Shown: in pieces, positions 1 through 8,293 of the stretch
Numbering within the stretch: position 1 is the stretch's first letter
Layout of the letters: each line of letters starts with the position of its first letter
Assembly: GCF_025947305.1 (NCBI RefSeq)
Contig: NZ_CP110009.1
Coordinates: 3,141,501-3,205,500 of the forward strand
From: Flavobacterium sp. N3904
GTDB taxonomy: Bacteria; Bacteroidota; Bacteroidia; Flavobacteriales; Flavobacteriaceae
DNA length: 64,000 bases
Reading direction: 5' to 3'
Notes under the pieces: model-generated
Database searches by the model: none
What the model saw: the letters and a program-made list of their open reading frames with translations, nothing else
Told to the model about the DNA's origin: nothing
Program-made: the position numbers and the translations under genes

Positions 1-1
1 T

Positions 2-256
2 TATACTGATCAAAATTACGGAACAGTTTCTATCAATGATTTTATTTTTTATACAAAAACCGAAATTACAAATGATTATTTATATACGGTTGCAATAAAT
101 GAAAAAGGAAACTTTGATGATGTTAAAACTTTAGAGTTAACTAATCAAATAAAAAAAGAAAATGGTATTCCATTTAGAATTGATTTGGGTACGAAACATA
201 TTATTCCAGTTTCAATAACACATCACGGAAAGTTTAAACGAATTATTTCTTTATAG
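2..256 (+). CDS. C-terminal part of an unrecognised protein
   Basis: An open frame of 84 codons runs from the left edge of the window to a TAG stop and has no start inside the window, so this is the 3' end of a gene. The residues are rich in Asn, Ile, Lys and Thr and alternate in a way that suggests beta strands. No signal peptide, membrane segment or known motif is visible in this fragment. It converges on the exonuclease-like gene, with 12 bases between the two stops. I do not recognise the family. Codon use matches the neighbouring genes. Confidence 0.55.
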   Translation, partial: YTDQNYGTVSINDFIFYTKTEITNDYLYTVAINEKGNFDDVKTLELTNQIKKENGIPFRIDLGTKHIIPVSITHHGKFKRIISL

Positions 257-268
257 GCAAGAACGATT

Positions 269-865
269 TTACTTAATACCAAGCCTTGATTTGAGTTTCA
301 AAAATAACAAAGCTATTGTATATGCATCTTCAGAAGGTGTATTTCTGAATGTTTTAGGTAATTTAAAAATATCGGATAATTCATCTAGTGAAAATTGCTT
401 ATCATTAATATCCATCAATTTTCGATACATTACATCAATATCTAACGCTTCATTTTTTAATTTGCCACAATCCAATCTTTCTAGTGTAGCATTAATTATA
501 TCGACATCAAAATCTACATGATGTCCAATTAATACAGCATTGCCAATATAATCTATAAAGGCATGAATGGCTTCAAGTTCGCTTAGTTTTTTCATTTTAC
601 TTTCTAAAATGAATTCATTGGAAAGACCATTATCATGAAAATATTTATATTGCAAAAGGACGGCTTCAAAATTATCACCAATTAAAATACTGTTATCAAC
701 TATTGCAAATGATCCAATTGATAAAATGACATCCTTATTCGAGTTCAAACCCGAAGTTTCTGTGGTAAAAACGACAAATCTTTTCGATTTTTTATCAAAT
801 TTTGAAAGATACGTTTTCCAAAATTCCGGATATTCTTTATTTATATTTTTTAACCAATCAAGCAT
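269..865 (-). CDS. DnaQ-fold 3'-5' exonuclease-like protein with degenerate active site
   Basis: This 198-residue protein has the DEDDh exonuclease (DnaQ/RNase T) layout. ExoI is at residues 30-40, ExoII around Asp120 (GHHVDFD) and ExoIII around Asp180. The first catalytic Asp of the usual D-x-E is Thr34, although Glu36 remains. The ExoIII His, expected five residues before Asp180, is Asn175. Two of five catalytic positions are therefore lost, so nuclease activity is doubtful and a binding role is possible. The gene lies 2 bases downstream of the cNMP/CBS/DUF294 gene and is surely cotranscribed with it. DnaQ-like domains often sit beside or are fused to such proteins. The fold call is firm; activity is unknown. 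Confidence 0.8.
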   Translation of the reverse strand: MLDWLKNINKEYPEFWKTYLSKFDKKSKRFVVFTTETSGLNSNKDVILSIGSFAIVDNSILIGDNFEAVLLQYKYFHDNGLSNEFILESKMKKLSELEAIHAFIDYIGNAVLIGHHVDFDVDIINATLERLDCGKLKNEALDIDVMYRKLMDINDKQFSLDELSDIFKLPKTFRNTPSEDAYTIALLFLKLKSRLGIK

Positions 866-867
866 AA

Positions 868-2784
868 TTATGAAAATTGTGTAAGTTTAAAATGACTTTT
901 TATTAATTCTTCTAAATCTTTCATTGGTGTAAAAGCATTTTTTAATTTTTCTTTATCCAATTTTGACAATTCATCCAAATTAATATATTGCCCAGAATTA
1001 TCATTTTTTAGACCTTCTAAAACTCTAAATTTTGATAGTGTCAAAAAGGCTTCAGCACAATTTAAATAAATATCAGAATTATTTGGATCTACAATTGCCA
1101 ATTGCTTAAATCGTAGATAAGTATTGTTTTGTTCTTTGATATTAAATTGCAAGGCAAATAATCTTGCACCATCAATTAAAGGCATCAGTGCTCTTGTTTT
1201 TATATCAAATTTATCTTTATTAGGGCCTTCTTCCTCCAATACAAATTTTCTAAAAAAGGTAAGCGGAGAACTTTTTTTCAATGCATCGTTACCAAGAAAA
1301 TCAAAAAACAAAGAGTTATTTTCCAAATTTTTAAAAATTAGATTCTCTAAAGCTTCGTAGATCTTCTTTTCGCCAAAAACTAGTTCCAAATCAAAGAAAA
1401 TACTACTCAAATCATTACTGTTTTCGCCAGGAGTATTCATCCAACTGTCATATTGTTTTGTCCAGTCTGTAAAAGATTTGCACCACAGCATATTACTCCC
1501 CATATGGCCATTTGGGCATAATTCGTATCCAGTTTTCTCTAGTGTTTGGGTTGTCTTTTTTCCCAATTTCAAAAAATAATCCCTTACATCTCTGTATTTA
1601 TCAGGTAGAACATCCTCAAAAACTAAAATGCTATCTTGATCGGTAAGCAATAATTGTTCTTTTCTTCCTTGGCTACCAATACTTAGCCAGGCAAAACGAG
1701 CAGGAGGTGAACCTAAATCTAAAATTGCCAATTCAACGGCCCGTTTTAAAATGGCTGAGTTGATTTCGCTAGCAATAGTATTGATATTAGAAAGCGGAAT
1801 ATTTTTATGAATGGAGTTTTGTATTAATTCAGATAGTCGTTCGCGTATTTGTTTTAAGTCTTTCGCAGATGATGCTCTTTTTATTTCTTTTATTAAAACG
1901 CCAGGATTACTTGCTTGAGCAATAATTAAGTCGTGTTCTGAAATGACTCCTTTAACAACTGTTTTATCAGTTCCATCAAGGGTTACACATAAGTGAGTTA
2001 CATTATTCTTGAGCATCAATAATTGTGCTTCTGCCAATGAAACGTTTTCTACAACCGTAACTACTGGCGAAGACATAATGACATCCATTGTAATTGTTAA
2101 CGGAAATTGACCAGTGGCAATTTTGGAACACAAATCGGTATGAGTTACTATTCCAATAGGCAAATGGTTTTGACAAATAATAATGCTTGTCGAAAGATTC
2201 TCTGTCATTCGATAAGCAACATCTTTTGCAATGTCGGTGATAGTAGCTATAAGAGGAGATCTGTTGTATGTTAGCGACTGAAAATACTGCATTTCAGATT
2301 TTTGATCAGAATAATAAACATTATCTGAGGCTAGTTTTCTACTTAAATTTTCTTTGTCTTTTGGATTCCAAGTATTAGTAGCAAAACTTTCTAAAAGAAA
2401 ATTTAAGACATCTGGGTTATTGGCAACAAAAGGTCTAAAAGTTGCTATTGGAATTGCATAAACGATACTTTCTTCACGTGCCTTGGCCGTCATCATGTAG
2501 TTGTTTTTGGCAAAAAATGGACGCAATCCAAAAACATCTCCAACGTGACATTTATTTAACAAAGTTTCTTCAGCATCTGCGATAACAGATAAATTAACCA
2601 TACCAGAAGCTACTACATAAAAGCTGTCGTGCAACTTGTCATTTATTTGAAATAAGATTTTGTTTTTTTCTAGATTTACAACACGAATACTAGTGGCTAT
2701 TTCTGATAATTCTTGAAAAGTTAAATTATCAAAAGGAGCGTATTCTTTTAAAAAGGCAGCAATTTGTTCCGCTATCGTATTCAT
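868..2784 (-). CDS. cNMP-binding/CBS/DUF294 nucleotidyltransferase-like signalling protein
   Basis: The 638-residue protein has four parts. A cyclic-nucleotide-binding-like domain covers roughly residues 15-130. A CBS pair at about 170-295 contains the typical PIGIVTHTDL and VKGVISEHDL strands. A GlnD-like nucleotidyltransferase domain (DUF294) around 360-500 carries GSQGRKEQ followed by TDQD, the metal/nucleotide site of the family. A helical DUF294 C-terminal region completes it. By family it is a soluble cytoplasmic regulator that senses nucleotides, but its substrate is not known. It is first in an operon with the exonuclease-like gene. The divergent intergenic region upstream contains a perfect 9-bp-arm palindrome. 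Confidence 0.85.
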   Translation of the reverse strand: MNTIAEQIAAFLKEYAPFDNLTFQELSEIATSIRVVNLEKNKILFQINDKLHDSFYVVASGMVNLSVIADAEETLLNKCHVGDVFGLRPFFAKNNYMMTAKAREESIVYAIPIATFRPFVANNPDVLNFLLESFATNTWNPKDKENLSRKLASDNVYYSDQKSEMQYFQSLTYNRSPLIATITDIAKDVAYRMTENLSTSIIICQNHLPIGIVTHTDLCSKIATGQFPLTITMDVIMSSPVVTVVENVSLAEAQLLMLKNNVTHLCVTLDGTDKTVVKGVISEHDLIIAQASNPGVLIKEIKRASSAKDLKQIRERLSELIQNSIHKNIPLSNINTIASEINSAILKRAVELAILDLGSPPARFAWLSIGSQGRKEQLLLTDQDSILVFEDVLPDKYRDVRDYFLKLGKKTTQTLEKTGYELCPNGHMGSNMLWCKSFTDWTKQYDSWMNTPGENSNDLSSIFFDLELVFGEKKIYEALENLIFKNLENNSLFFDFLGNDALKKSSPLTFFRKFVLEEEGPNKDKFDIKTRALMPLIDGARLFALQFNIKEQNNTYLRFKQLAIVDPNNSDIYLNCAEAFLTLSKFRVLEGLKNDNSGQYINLDELSKLDKEKLKNAFTPMKDLEELIKSHFKLTQFS

Positions 2785-2868
2785 ATTTGAATTATTCTAA
2801 TGTATTACTGGTAAAAATAATAAAATAACTCCTCAAAAAGAAGCCTATAGTAAAGGAAAGCATTTTAT

Positions 2869-2894
2869 TTGTGAAATTGTTAATTATTTCACAA
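2869..2894. promoter_or_regulatory. Operator-like palindrome TTGTGAAAT-N8-ATTTCACAA
   Basis: Two perfect 9-base arms separated by 8 bases lie in the middle of the divergent region between the cNMP/CBS gene and the DUF2911 gene. The half site TGTGA/TCACA resembles Crp/Fnr half sites, but the spacing (14 bases between the pentamers) is wider than the classical 6. A second, outer inverted repeat (AATAACTCCT at 2824-2833 and AGGAGTTATT at 2922-2931) flanks it. The position suits a shared operator, but no regulator can be assigned. Confidence 0.4.
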
Positions 2895-2965
2895 TTTACA
2901 TACGATTTAAAATAAATTAGAAGGAGTTATTCTAACTTTATTCATTAATAAATAAGACAAAAACT

Positions 2966-3472
2966 ATGAAACTATTCAAGAAAACATTTTTATTGCTTGT
3001 CGCAGTTTTCGCAACGATTGCTGTAACCGCTCAAGATAAGCCAAAAAGTCCACCAGAAAAAGTTACCGGAACAATAAATGGTGCAACCATCGAAATTGAT
3101 TACGGAAGCCCATCGGTAAGAGGTAGAAAAATTTGGGGAGAGTTAGTTCCTTTTAATGAAGTATGGCGTGCCGGTGCAAACGAAGCCACAACTTTTGAAA
3201 CCAATAAAGACTTGATAATTGAAGGTAAAACGTTGCCAGCAGGAAAATATTCGTTCTTTATAATTCCGAGTAAAACAGATTGTATTGTCATTTTTAATAA
3301 AGAAGCCAAACAATGGGGAGCCTATAAATATAAAGAAAAAGAAGATCAACTTCGTGTTACGGTAAAACAACAAAGTACAGACCAAACAGTAGAAAAGTTG
3401 GTATATAAGATTAATGCCAACGATATTGTTTTAAGTTGGGACAATTGGAATATTGGATTTATTGTAAAATAA
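2966..3472 (+). CDS. Secreted DUF2911 family protein
   Basis: The 168-residue protein starts with a Sec signal peptide (Lys-rich N-terminus, hydrophobic stretch at residues 7-20, cleavage likely after TAQ). The mature part matches the DUF2911 pattern common in Bacteroidota: IDYGSPSVRGRKIWG, then VWRAGANEATTFE, then LPAGKYSFF. The length is normal. The biochemical role of the family is unknown; it is probably periplasmic. It is a single gene followed by a strong terminator. The ATG has no Shine-Dalgarno sequence, which is normal for this phylum. Confidence 0.85.
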   Translation: MKLFKKTFLLLVAVFATIAVTAQDKPKSPPEKVTGTINGATIEIDYGSPSVRGRKIWGELVPFNEVWRAGANEATTFETNKDLIIEGKTLPAGKYSFFIIPSKTDCIVIFNKEAKQWGAYKYKEKEDQLRVTVKQQSTDQTVEKLVYKINANDIVLSWDNWNIGFIVK

Positions 3473-3492
3473 GGAGATATCAATTTTGATAT

Positions 3493-3527
3493 AAAAAAGC
3501 ATTGTCATTTTACGGCAATGCTTTTTT
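3493..3527 (+). terminator. Rho-independent terminator after the DUF2911 gene
   Basis: A 12-bp stem (AAAAAAGCATTG pairing with CAATGCTTTTTT), extended by a G-U and a C-G pair, closes a 7-base loop and ends in six T. It lies about 20 bases after the stop codon. Confidence 0.85.
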
Positions 3528-3606
3528 ATGTTTTTATTTTATAGAAAAAAGAATATAATTTTCTTTGGTATTGTAAAAATACTATTATATTTGAAAAAAA
3601 CCTTTT

Positions 3607-4149
3607 ATGAAATACTCCAGATTGATTTCTTTTTCTTTACTGTTTATCCCGTTAATGACAACTCTTGCTCAAGATATTTCTTCAGTAGAGAAAAATTTAT
3701 TTAAAATTAATTTACTTTTACCTGGCGTGGTTTATGAGCATGGTTTCAGTTCTAAAAATACGCTTTATTCAGAGTTCAGTTTTGGACTTGGTTATGGCTT
3801 TAGTGATTTTGAAGGTTCTACATTTGCATTTTATCCAAGAATCAACGAACAATTCCGTCATTATTATAATTTAGAAAAAAGAGCGGGCAAGGGAAAGAGA
3901 ACAGGTGGAAATTCTGGTAATTTTTATGCTCTGAATGCGATTTATAATTTTAAATCAATTAACACAAATTCCGATTTTTCATCTTCGAATACATCATTTA
4001 CAATCGCGCCAGTCTGGGGATTCCAAAGAACTTACAAACACAATTTCAATCTGAGTTTGAATGGAGGCGTAGGCTATAATTTTGAAAAAGATAATAATCA
4101 ATTCGCTCCAGTTATAAACTTTACTTTGGGTTGGGTAATTGGAAAATAG
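3607..4149 (+). CDS. Predicted outer-membrane beta-barrel protein
   Basis: The 180-residue protein has a Sec signal peptide (hydrophobic residues 5-20, cleavage likely after TLAQ). It is followed by alternating aromatic/Gly strands such as YSEFSFGLGYGF and LNGGVGYNF, and its last strand ends FTLGWVIGK. This pattern suggests a small outer-membrane barrel, with a Gly/Lys/Arg-rich loop near residues 93-104. No specific family is recognised. The next gene starts 6 bases after the stop and has the same general design, so the two are probably one transcription unit. Confidence 0.65.
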   Translation: MKYSRLISFSLLFIPLMTTLAQDISSVEKNLFKINLLLPGVVYEHGFSSKNTLYSEFSFGLGYGFSDFEGSTFAFYPRINEQFRHYYNLEKRAGKGKRTGGNSGNFYALNAIYNFKSINTNSDFSSSNTSFTIAPVWGFQRTYKHNFNLSLNGGVGYNFEKDNNQFAPVINFTLGWVIGK

Positions 4150-4155
4150 GATATT

Positions 4156-4836
4156 ATGAAAAAAATATTTGTTATTCTATTATTCACCATGTCATTAGGT
4201 ATTAATGCACAATTGATTAGACCCTTTATTGGAGGTTCTTTATACCTTCAATGGGATTTTGAAAAATCTAAATACGCTGGAGTCAATGCTGGAGCTGAAT
4301 TTAAAATAGCCCCATATTTTATGCCCGAGGCAGAATGCAGTTATTATTTTGGAAGTATTGAAGATGCTTCCAGATATAATAGCGAATTGGTTGAAACTTC
4401 ATTATATATCAGATCTGTTTCGGCGTTGAATTTTAGTTTTTGTCCCAAAATTTGCCTTGGAAATAAGAATGATGGAACAAACTATGTTGTTATTTTACCA
4501 AGATATACATTATCTAAAATCAGTGCTGAAGGAAGTTTTAGCAAATACAACGAAAGCGATAATACAGTTGTAACCGATGAATCTCAAACCGATATACAAC
4601 ATTCTCTGGGTTTGGGTATTGGGATTAATGTTTTCTTGTCTAGTGAAACTTCAAGTTCATTATGTCTTATTTTGTATTATAATGGTGTGAATATGGGGAA
4701 AGTAATCAATGAATTGGGGCACAGCAGCGGTTATGAATTTAATTCAAATGGAGTTCTTGGAGCTGGATTTAACTATTACTTTGGTAAAAGGACAATAAAA
4801 AAACCAAAAGCTTTGAAAAAACCAGAACCTTTATAA
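4156..4836 (+). CDS. Predicted secreted or outer-membrane protein of unknown function
   Basis: The 226-residue protein begins with a signal peptide (MKKIF start, hydrophobic core at 5-16, cleavage after NAQ). Alternating strands rich in Tyr, Phe and Gly follow, such as AGVNAGAEFKI, LGLGIGINVF and LGAGFNYYFG, again suggesting a beta-barrel. The tail is basic and Pro/Lys-rich (KKPKALKKPEPL). It lies 6 bases after the preceding barrel-like gene and is probably cotranscribed. The terminator hairpin overlaps its last codons. I do not recognise the family. Confidence 0.65.
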   Translation: MKKIFVILLFTMSLGINAQLIRPFIGGSLYLQWDFEKSKYAGVNAGAEFKIAPYFMPEAECSYYFGSIEDASRYNSELVETSLYIRSVSALNFSFCPKICLGNKNDGTNYVVILPRYTLSKISAEGSFSKYNESDNTVVTDESQTDIQHSLGLGIGINVFLSSETSSSLCLILYYNGVNMGKVINELGHSSGYEFNSNGVLGAGFNYYFGKRTIKKPKALKKPEPL

Positions 4837-4855
4837 TGTAAGATTCTGGTTTTTT
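4816..4855. terminator. Terminator overlapping a stop codon, shared with rsmD
   Basis: AAAAAACCAGAA pairs with TTCTGGTTTTTT (12 bp) across a 16-base loop and ends in eight T. The left arm lies inside the last codons of the plus-strand gene. A-runs on the other side make it usable for the converging rsmD transcript too. Confidence 0.8.
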
Positions 4856-4873
4856 TTTATGTTGTTCAACAAG

Positions 4874-5473
4874 CTAATCTTCGTCGTCTTCGGTAGTTCT
4901 TGTATTGGTTTTATCATCTATTTCATCCTCATTTCCTTCCAATTCGAAGAAACTAAAAATAGAACCACCATAACTTTTCTGGAAAGAGAAATGAATCATG
5001 TGATCGAGTTTGGTGTATTTGGAATGTTCAATCACCATCATTCCTTCTTTGTTGAGTAATTCTTTCTCAAAAATCAATAGTACAATTTTCTCAAAAGTTT
5101 TTTGGTCTAATGCATACGGAGGATCGGCAAAAATAATATCGTACGAGGTTTTGTTTTTTTCTAAAAACGAAAAAACATCACTTTTGGTTGCCGCAATATT
5201 AAAATCATATTCGGTGGCCACTTGTTTAATAAATTTTACACAACCAAAATCAGCATCTACAGACGTAATTGGCGAACAGCCGCGTGAAGCAAATTCATAA
5301 CTGATATTTCCTGTTCCCGCAAATAAATCCAAAATTTTCAGACCTTCAAAACTAAAATGATTATTCAGTACATTGAATAAAGCTTCTTTGCTCATGTCTG
5401 TGGTTGGACGTACGGGAAGCCCTTTTGGCGGAAAAATGCGTCTTCCTTTGTATTTTCCGGATATGATTCTCAT
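4874..5473 (-). CDS. rsmD: 16S rRNA (guanine-966-N2)-methyltransferase RsmD
   Basis: The 199-residue protein shows the RsmD signature: N-terminal MRIISGKYKGR, then RPTTD, the SAM-binding LFAGTG at residues 50-55, and the N-methyltransferase DPPY motif at 117-120. It methylates G966 of 16S rRNA during 30S assembly in the cytoplasm. A Glu/Asp-rich tail of about 20 residues (from residue 179) extends beyond the usual length. The ATG overlaps the end of the DUF3822 gene by 4 bases, indicating translational coupling. Confidence 0.92.
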   Translation of the reverse strand: MRIISGKYKGRRIFPPKGLPVRPTTDMSKEALFNVLNNHFSFEGLKILDLFAGTGNISYEFASRGCSPITSVDADFGCVKFIKQVATEYDFNIAATKSDVFSFLEKNKTSYDIIFADPPYALDQKTFEKIVLLIFEKELLNKEGMMVIEHSKYTKLDHMIHFSFQKSYGGSIFSFFELEGNEDEIDDKTNTRTTEDDED

Positions 5474-6282
5474 GAGTTAAAAAGTATGAAATGTTGCTGA
5501 TTTTGAGCTTTAGTAAAGGAATTATTTTTTTGCAAATCAGTTGTATCAAAAAAAGATATATTTCGAATATAATTATAAGCAATTTTATAAAAAGCATCTT
5601 CTTCAGAAATACTGCCTAATAATTCTAATTTAAAAATTTCCGGATTCATATTCATTTGTTCTGCGGTAAAAAGCAAATAATAAATAAAATCTTCGGGTGT
5701 TTTGTATTCGAATGAATTGAATAAAAGTAATTTTTGGTTTTGAACAACAATAATCTCAAAATGTCCAGGATTAAAATGCACGATCATTTTCTTCGAGTCG
5801 TTGTTTTTGGATGCGTCCAAAAGCTTTGAGACCAGAATACTATTGGCATGTTTATAATCGAAAGAGCCAAATTGGTCTATAAAAAAATTATTAATATTGA
5901 CATAAGGAATATAAACGGTATTCATCTGATAGTTTGTGATTTCATCAAATGCAAAAAAATCTGTTTCAAAAACCTTCGTATTGTATTGCAAATAACTGCC
6001 CAAAAAATTCTCGTCAAATAAGGCGGTCGGAACAAAAGTAGAAAGGTTGTTGTTGTGAATTACCTGAATTTCATCATACGAATCTTTTAATTCCGGATAA
6101 TCCCGAAAAGCGCCAGAGAATAATTCCTCAATTTTTGTCGCTTTATGAAAAGTGTCAAACTGAATTTCATTTAGAGACGTAATAGTATTGTTTAGCGTGT
6201 CAAAACAACAAAAAGAAAGCCCAGTCAAAGAAACTTGAATGGAGAGTTTTTTATATTTCTTTTGGGTTATGTTCGTATTCAT
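5470..6282 (-). CDS. DUF3822 family protein
   Basis: The 270-residue cytoplasmic protein matches the Bacteroidota DUF3822 family. N-terminal LSIQVSLTGLSFCCF resembles the first strand of an actin-like ATPase fold, and LLFNSFEYKTPEDFIYYLLF is characteristic of the family. Its function is unknown. In Bacteroidota the family is commonly found directly before rsmD, and here the stop of DUF3822 overlaps the rsmD start by 4 bases. An exact -7 element TAAGTTTG lies 20-27 bases upstream of the ATG (6302-6309, minus strand), which supports this start. Confidence 0.85.
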   Translation of the reverse strand: MNTNITQKKYKKLSIQVSLTGLSFCCFDTLNNTITSLNEIQFDTFHKATKIEELFSGAFRDYPELKDSYDEIQVIHNNNLSTFVPTALFDENFLGSYLQYNTKVFETDFFAFDEITNYQMNTVYIPYVNINNFFIDQFGSFDYKHANSILVSKLLDASKNNDSKKMIVHFNPGHFEIIVVQNQKLLLFNSFEYKTPEDFIYYLLFTAEQMNMNPEIFKLELLGSISEEDAFYKIAYNYIRNISFFDTTDLQKNNSFTKAQNQQHFILFNS

Positions 6283-6437
6283 AGTAATTTTTTCAACATT
6301 GCAAACTTACAATTTTTATTTTTTAGTTTAGATGAGTAGAATGGTTATTCGCTTTGAAGGTTTAATGCTTAGTTTATTAAATCTAAACTTCTAAACTCAT
6401 AATCTTTTCGCCTTTTTTACTTTACTTTGCAAACTAA

Positions 6438-7871
6438 ATGTACCCAATGAATTCCTCTATCTTTTACAGCTATTTGCAGAAAAAATTTCCTTTTCAGCCG
6501 ACTTACAATCAGGATATATTTTTTCAAAAAATAGCCATTTTTTTGACGGATACCCACAATGAAACGATTTTTGTGTTAAAAGGATACGCAGGAACTGGAA
6601 AAACAACTATTATTTCGACAATTGTAAACAGTTTACTGGAGATTAATAAAAAGTATGTTTTGCTTGCCCCAACTGGACGTGCGGCAAAAGTGATAGCCAA
6701 TTATTCAAACAAACCGGCTTTTACGATTCACAAAAAAATCTATTTTCCGAAGAAGAATTCGGCTGGAGGAGTTTCGTTTACTTTGCAGCAAAACAAACAT
6801 AAAAATACTGTTTTTATAGTCGATGAAGCTTCGATGATTTCAGACACTAATTCGGATTCCAAACTGTATGAAAACGGTTCTCTGCTTGATGATTTGATTT
6901 CATATGTGTATTCAGGAACCAACTGCAAAATGATTCTGTTGGGGGATACGGCACAATTGCCACCGGTGAATTTGGACATAAGCCCGGCTTTGGACATACA
7001 TACGCTTAGCATAAATTACAACAAAGAGGTTGAACATATTGAACTTGACGAAGTAATGCGTCAGGAAGAAAATTCAGGAATTTTGCACAACGCAACCGAA
7101 TTACGGGAATTATTAAAGGACACTTTTATAACTGAATTCAAATTCAATGTTCGAAAATTCAAAGACATTGTACGACTGGTTGATGGATACGATATTCAGG
7201 ATGCCATTCATTCGGCTTACAGTAATTTTAGTATTGAAGACACGGCTTTTATTGTTCGTTCGAATAAAAGGGCGAATCAATACAATGAGCAGATTCGGAC
7301 CAAAATTCTTGATAAAGAAAGTGAATTGTCTACAGGTGATTTCCTGATGGTGGTGAAGAATAATTATTTTTGGTTAAAGGATTCGGATGAAGCCGGATTT
7401 ATTGCCAATGGTGATATTATCGAGATTTTGGAAATGTTTGGCATTAAAGAATTATACGGTTTTAAATTTGCAAAAGTAAAAATCCGAATGATTGATTATC
7501 CCGATCAGAAACCTTTTGAAACCGTGCTTTTGATGGATACGATAAAAAGTGAATCACCTTCTTTAACATTCGAGGAATCGAATCGTTTGTATCAGGAAGT
7601 GATGAAAGATTATGAAAGCGAAACGACAAAGTATAAAAAGTTTCAAAAAGTTAAAGAAAACGAATATTTCAATGCGCTTCAAGTCAAATTCTCATATGCC
7701 ATTACCTGTCATAAATCGCAGGGAGGACAGTGGAATACAGTATTTATAGAGCAGCCGTATTTGCCAAATGGAATCGACAGAGATTATATTCGATGGCTCT
7801 ACACCGCTATGACAAGAGCCAAAAATAAGTTATATTTGATAGGTTTTAAAGATGAAAGTTTTACAGAATAA
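6438..7871 (+). CDS. RecD-like superfamily 1 ATP-dependent DNA helicase
   Basis: The protein has Walker A GYAGTGKTT near residues 49-57, Walker B FIVDEASMIS, the SF1 motif III region LLGDTAQLPPV, and the C-terminal UvrD/RecD motif YAITCHKSQGGQW followed by WLYTAMTRAK. This is the RecD2/Dda type of DNA helicase, here about 475 residues and without the long N-terminal region of RecD2. It probably unwinds DNA during repair or replication restart. The ATG at 6447 (residue 4) is an equally plausible start, because an imperfect -7 element ends at 6429 and leaves almost no leader for the first ATG. It is divergent from the DUF3822 gene. Confidence 0.88.
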   Translation: MYPMNSSIFYSYLQKKFPFQPTYNQDIFFQKIAIFLTDTHNETIFVLKGYAGTGKTTIISTIVNSLLEINKKYVLLAPTGRAAKVIANYSNKPAFTIHKKIYFPKKNSAGGVSFTLQQNKHKNTVFIVDEASMISDTNSDSKLYENGSLLDDLISYVYSGTNCKMILLGDTAQLPPVNLDISPALDIHTLSINYNKEVEHIELDEVMRQEENSGILHNATELRELLKDTFITEFKFNVRKFKDIVRLVDGYDIQDAIHSAYSNFSIEDTAFIVRSNKRANQYNEQIRTKILDKESELSTGDFLMVVKNNYFWLKDSDEAGFIANGDIIEILEMFGIKELYGFKFAKVKIRMIDYPDQKPFETVLLMDTIKSESPSLTFEESNRLYQEVMKDYESETTKYKKFQKVKENEYFNALQVKFSYAITCHKSQGGQWNTVFIEQPYLPNGIDRDYIRWLYTAMTRAKNKLYLIGFKDESFTE

Positions 7872-7882
7872 ACAGTTTAAAA

Positions 7883-8281
7883 ATGAAACAAAAAATTGCT
7901 CATATTGCATTGCTAGTTGCTGATTATGATGATGCCATTGCATTTTATACTCAAAAATTACATTTTGACTTAATAGAAGATATTAAACTGAGTGAAGACA
8001 AACGTTGGGTTTTGATAGCACCAAAGGAAACAATTGGATTTAGTTTGCTTTTAGCAAGAGCCGACAATGAAGAGCAAAGAAGTAGAGTAGGAAATCAAAC
8101 TGGAGGGAGAGTTTTCCTATTTCTAAACACAGATGATTTTGATAGAGATTATCAAAATTTATTAGACAATAAAGTAGCAATTATAAGAAAACCAATAGAG
8201 CAACCTTATGGGAAAGTAGCTGTATTTGCTGATTTATATGGAAATTTATGGGATTTAATTGAACGAAAAGAGATTTTGTAA
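7883..8281 (+). CDS. VOC (glyoxalase/bleomycin resistance-fold) family protein
   Basis: The 132-residue protein has one vicinal-oxygen-chelate module. It starts with IAHIALLVADYDDAIAFYTQKL, where the second metal-ligand strand is expected, and ends with VAVFADLYGNLWDLIE, which supplies the Glu ligand. Members bind a divalent metal and catalyse diverse reactions or bind drugs; the substrate here cannot be read from the sequence. It starts 11 bases after the helicase stop and 12 bases before the dioxygenase gene, so all three may share a transcript. Confidence 0.85.
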   Translation: MKQKIAHIALLVADYDDAIAFYTQKLHFDLIEDIKLSEDKRWVLIAPKETIGFSLLLARADNEEQRSRVGNQTGGRVFLFLNTDDFDRDYQNLLDNKVAIIRKPIEQPYGKVAVFADLYGNLWDLIERKEIL

Positions 8282-8293
8282 AAGCTTTTTATC

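Noticed and set aside
6325..6389. 9-bp inverted repeat AGTTTAGAT/ATCTAAACT before the helicase gene
   Set aside because: AT-rich, widely spaced and without clear relation to a promoter; could occur by chance.
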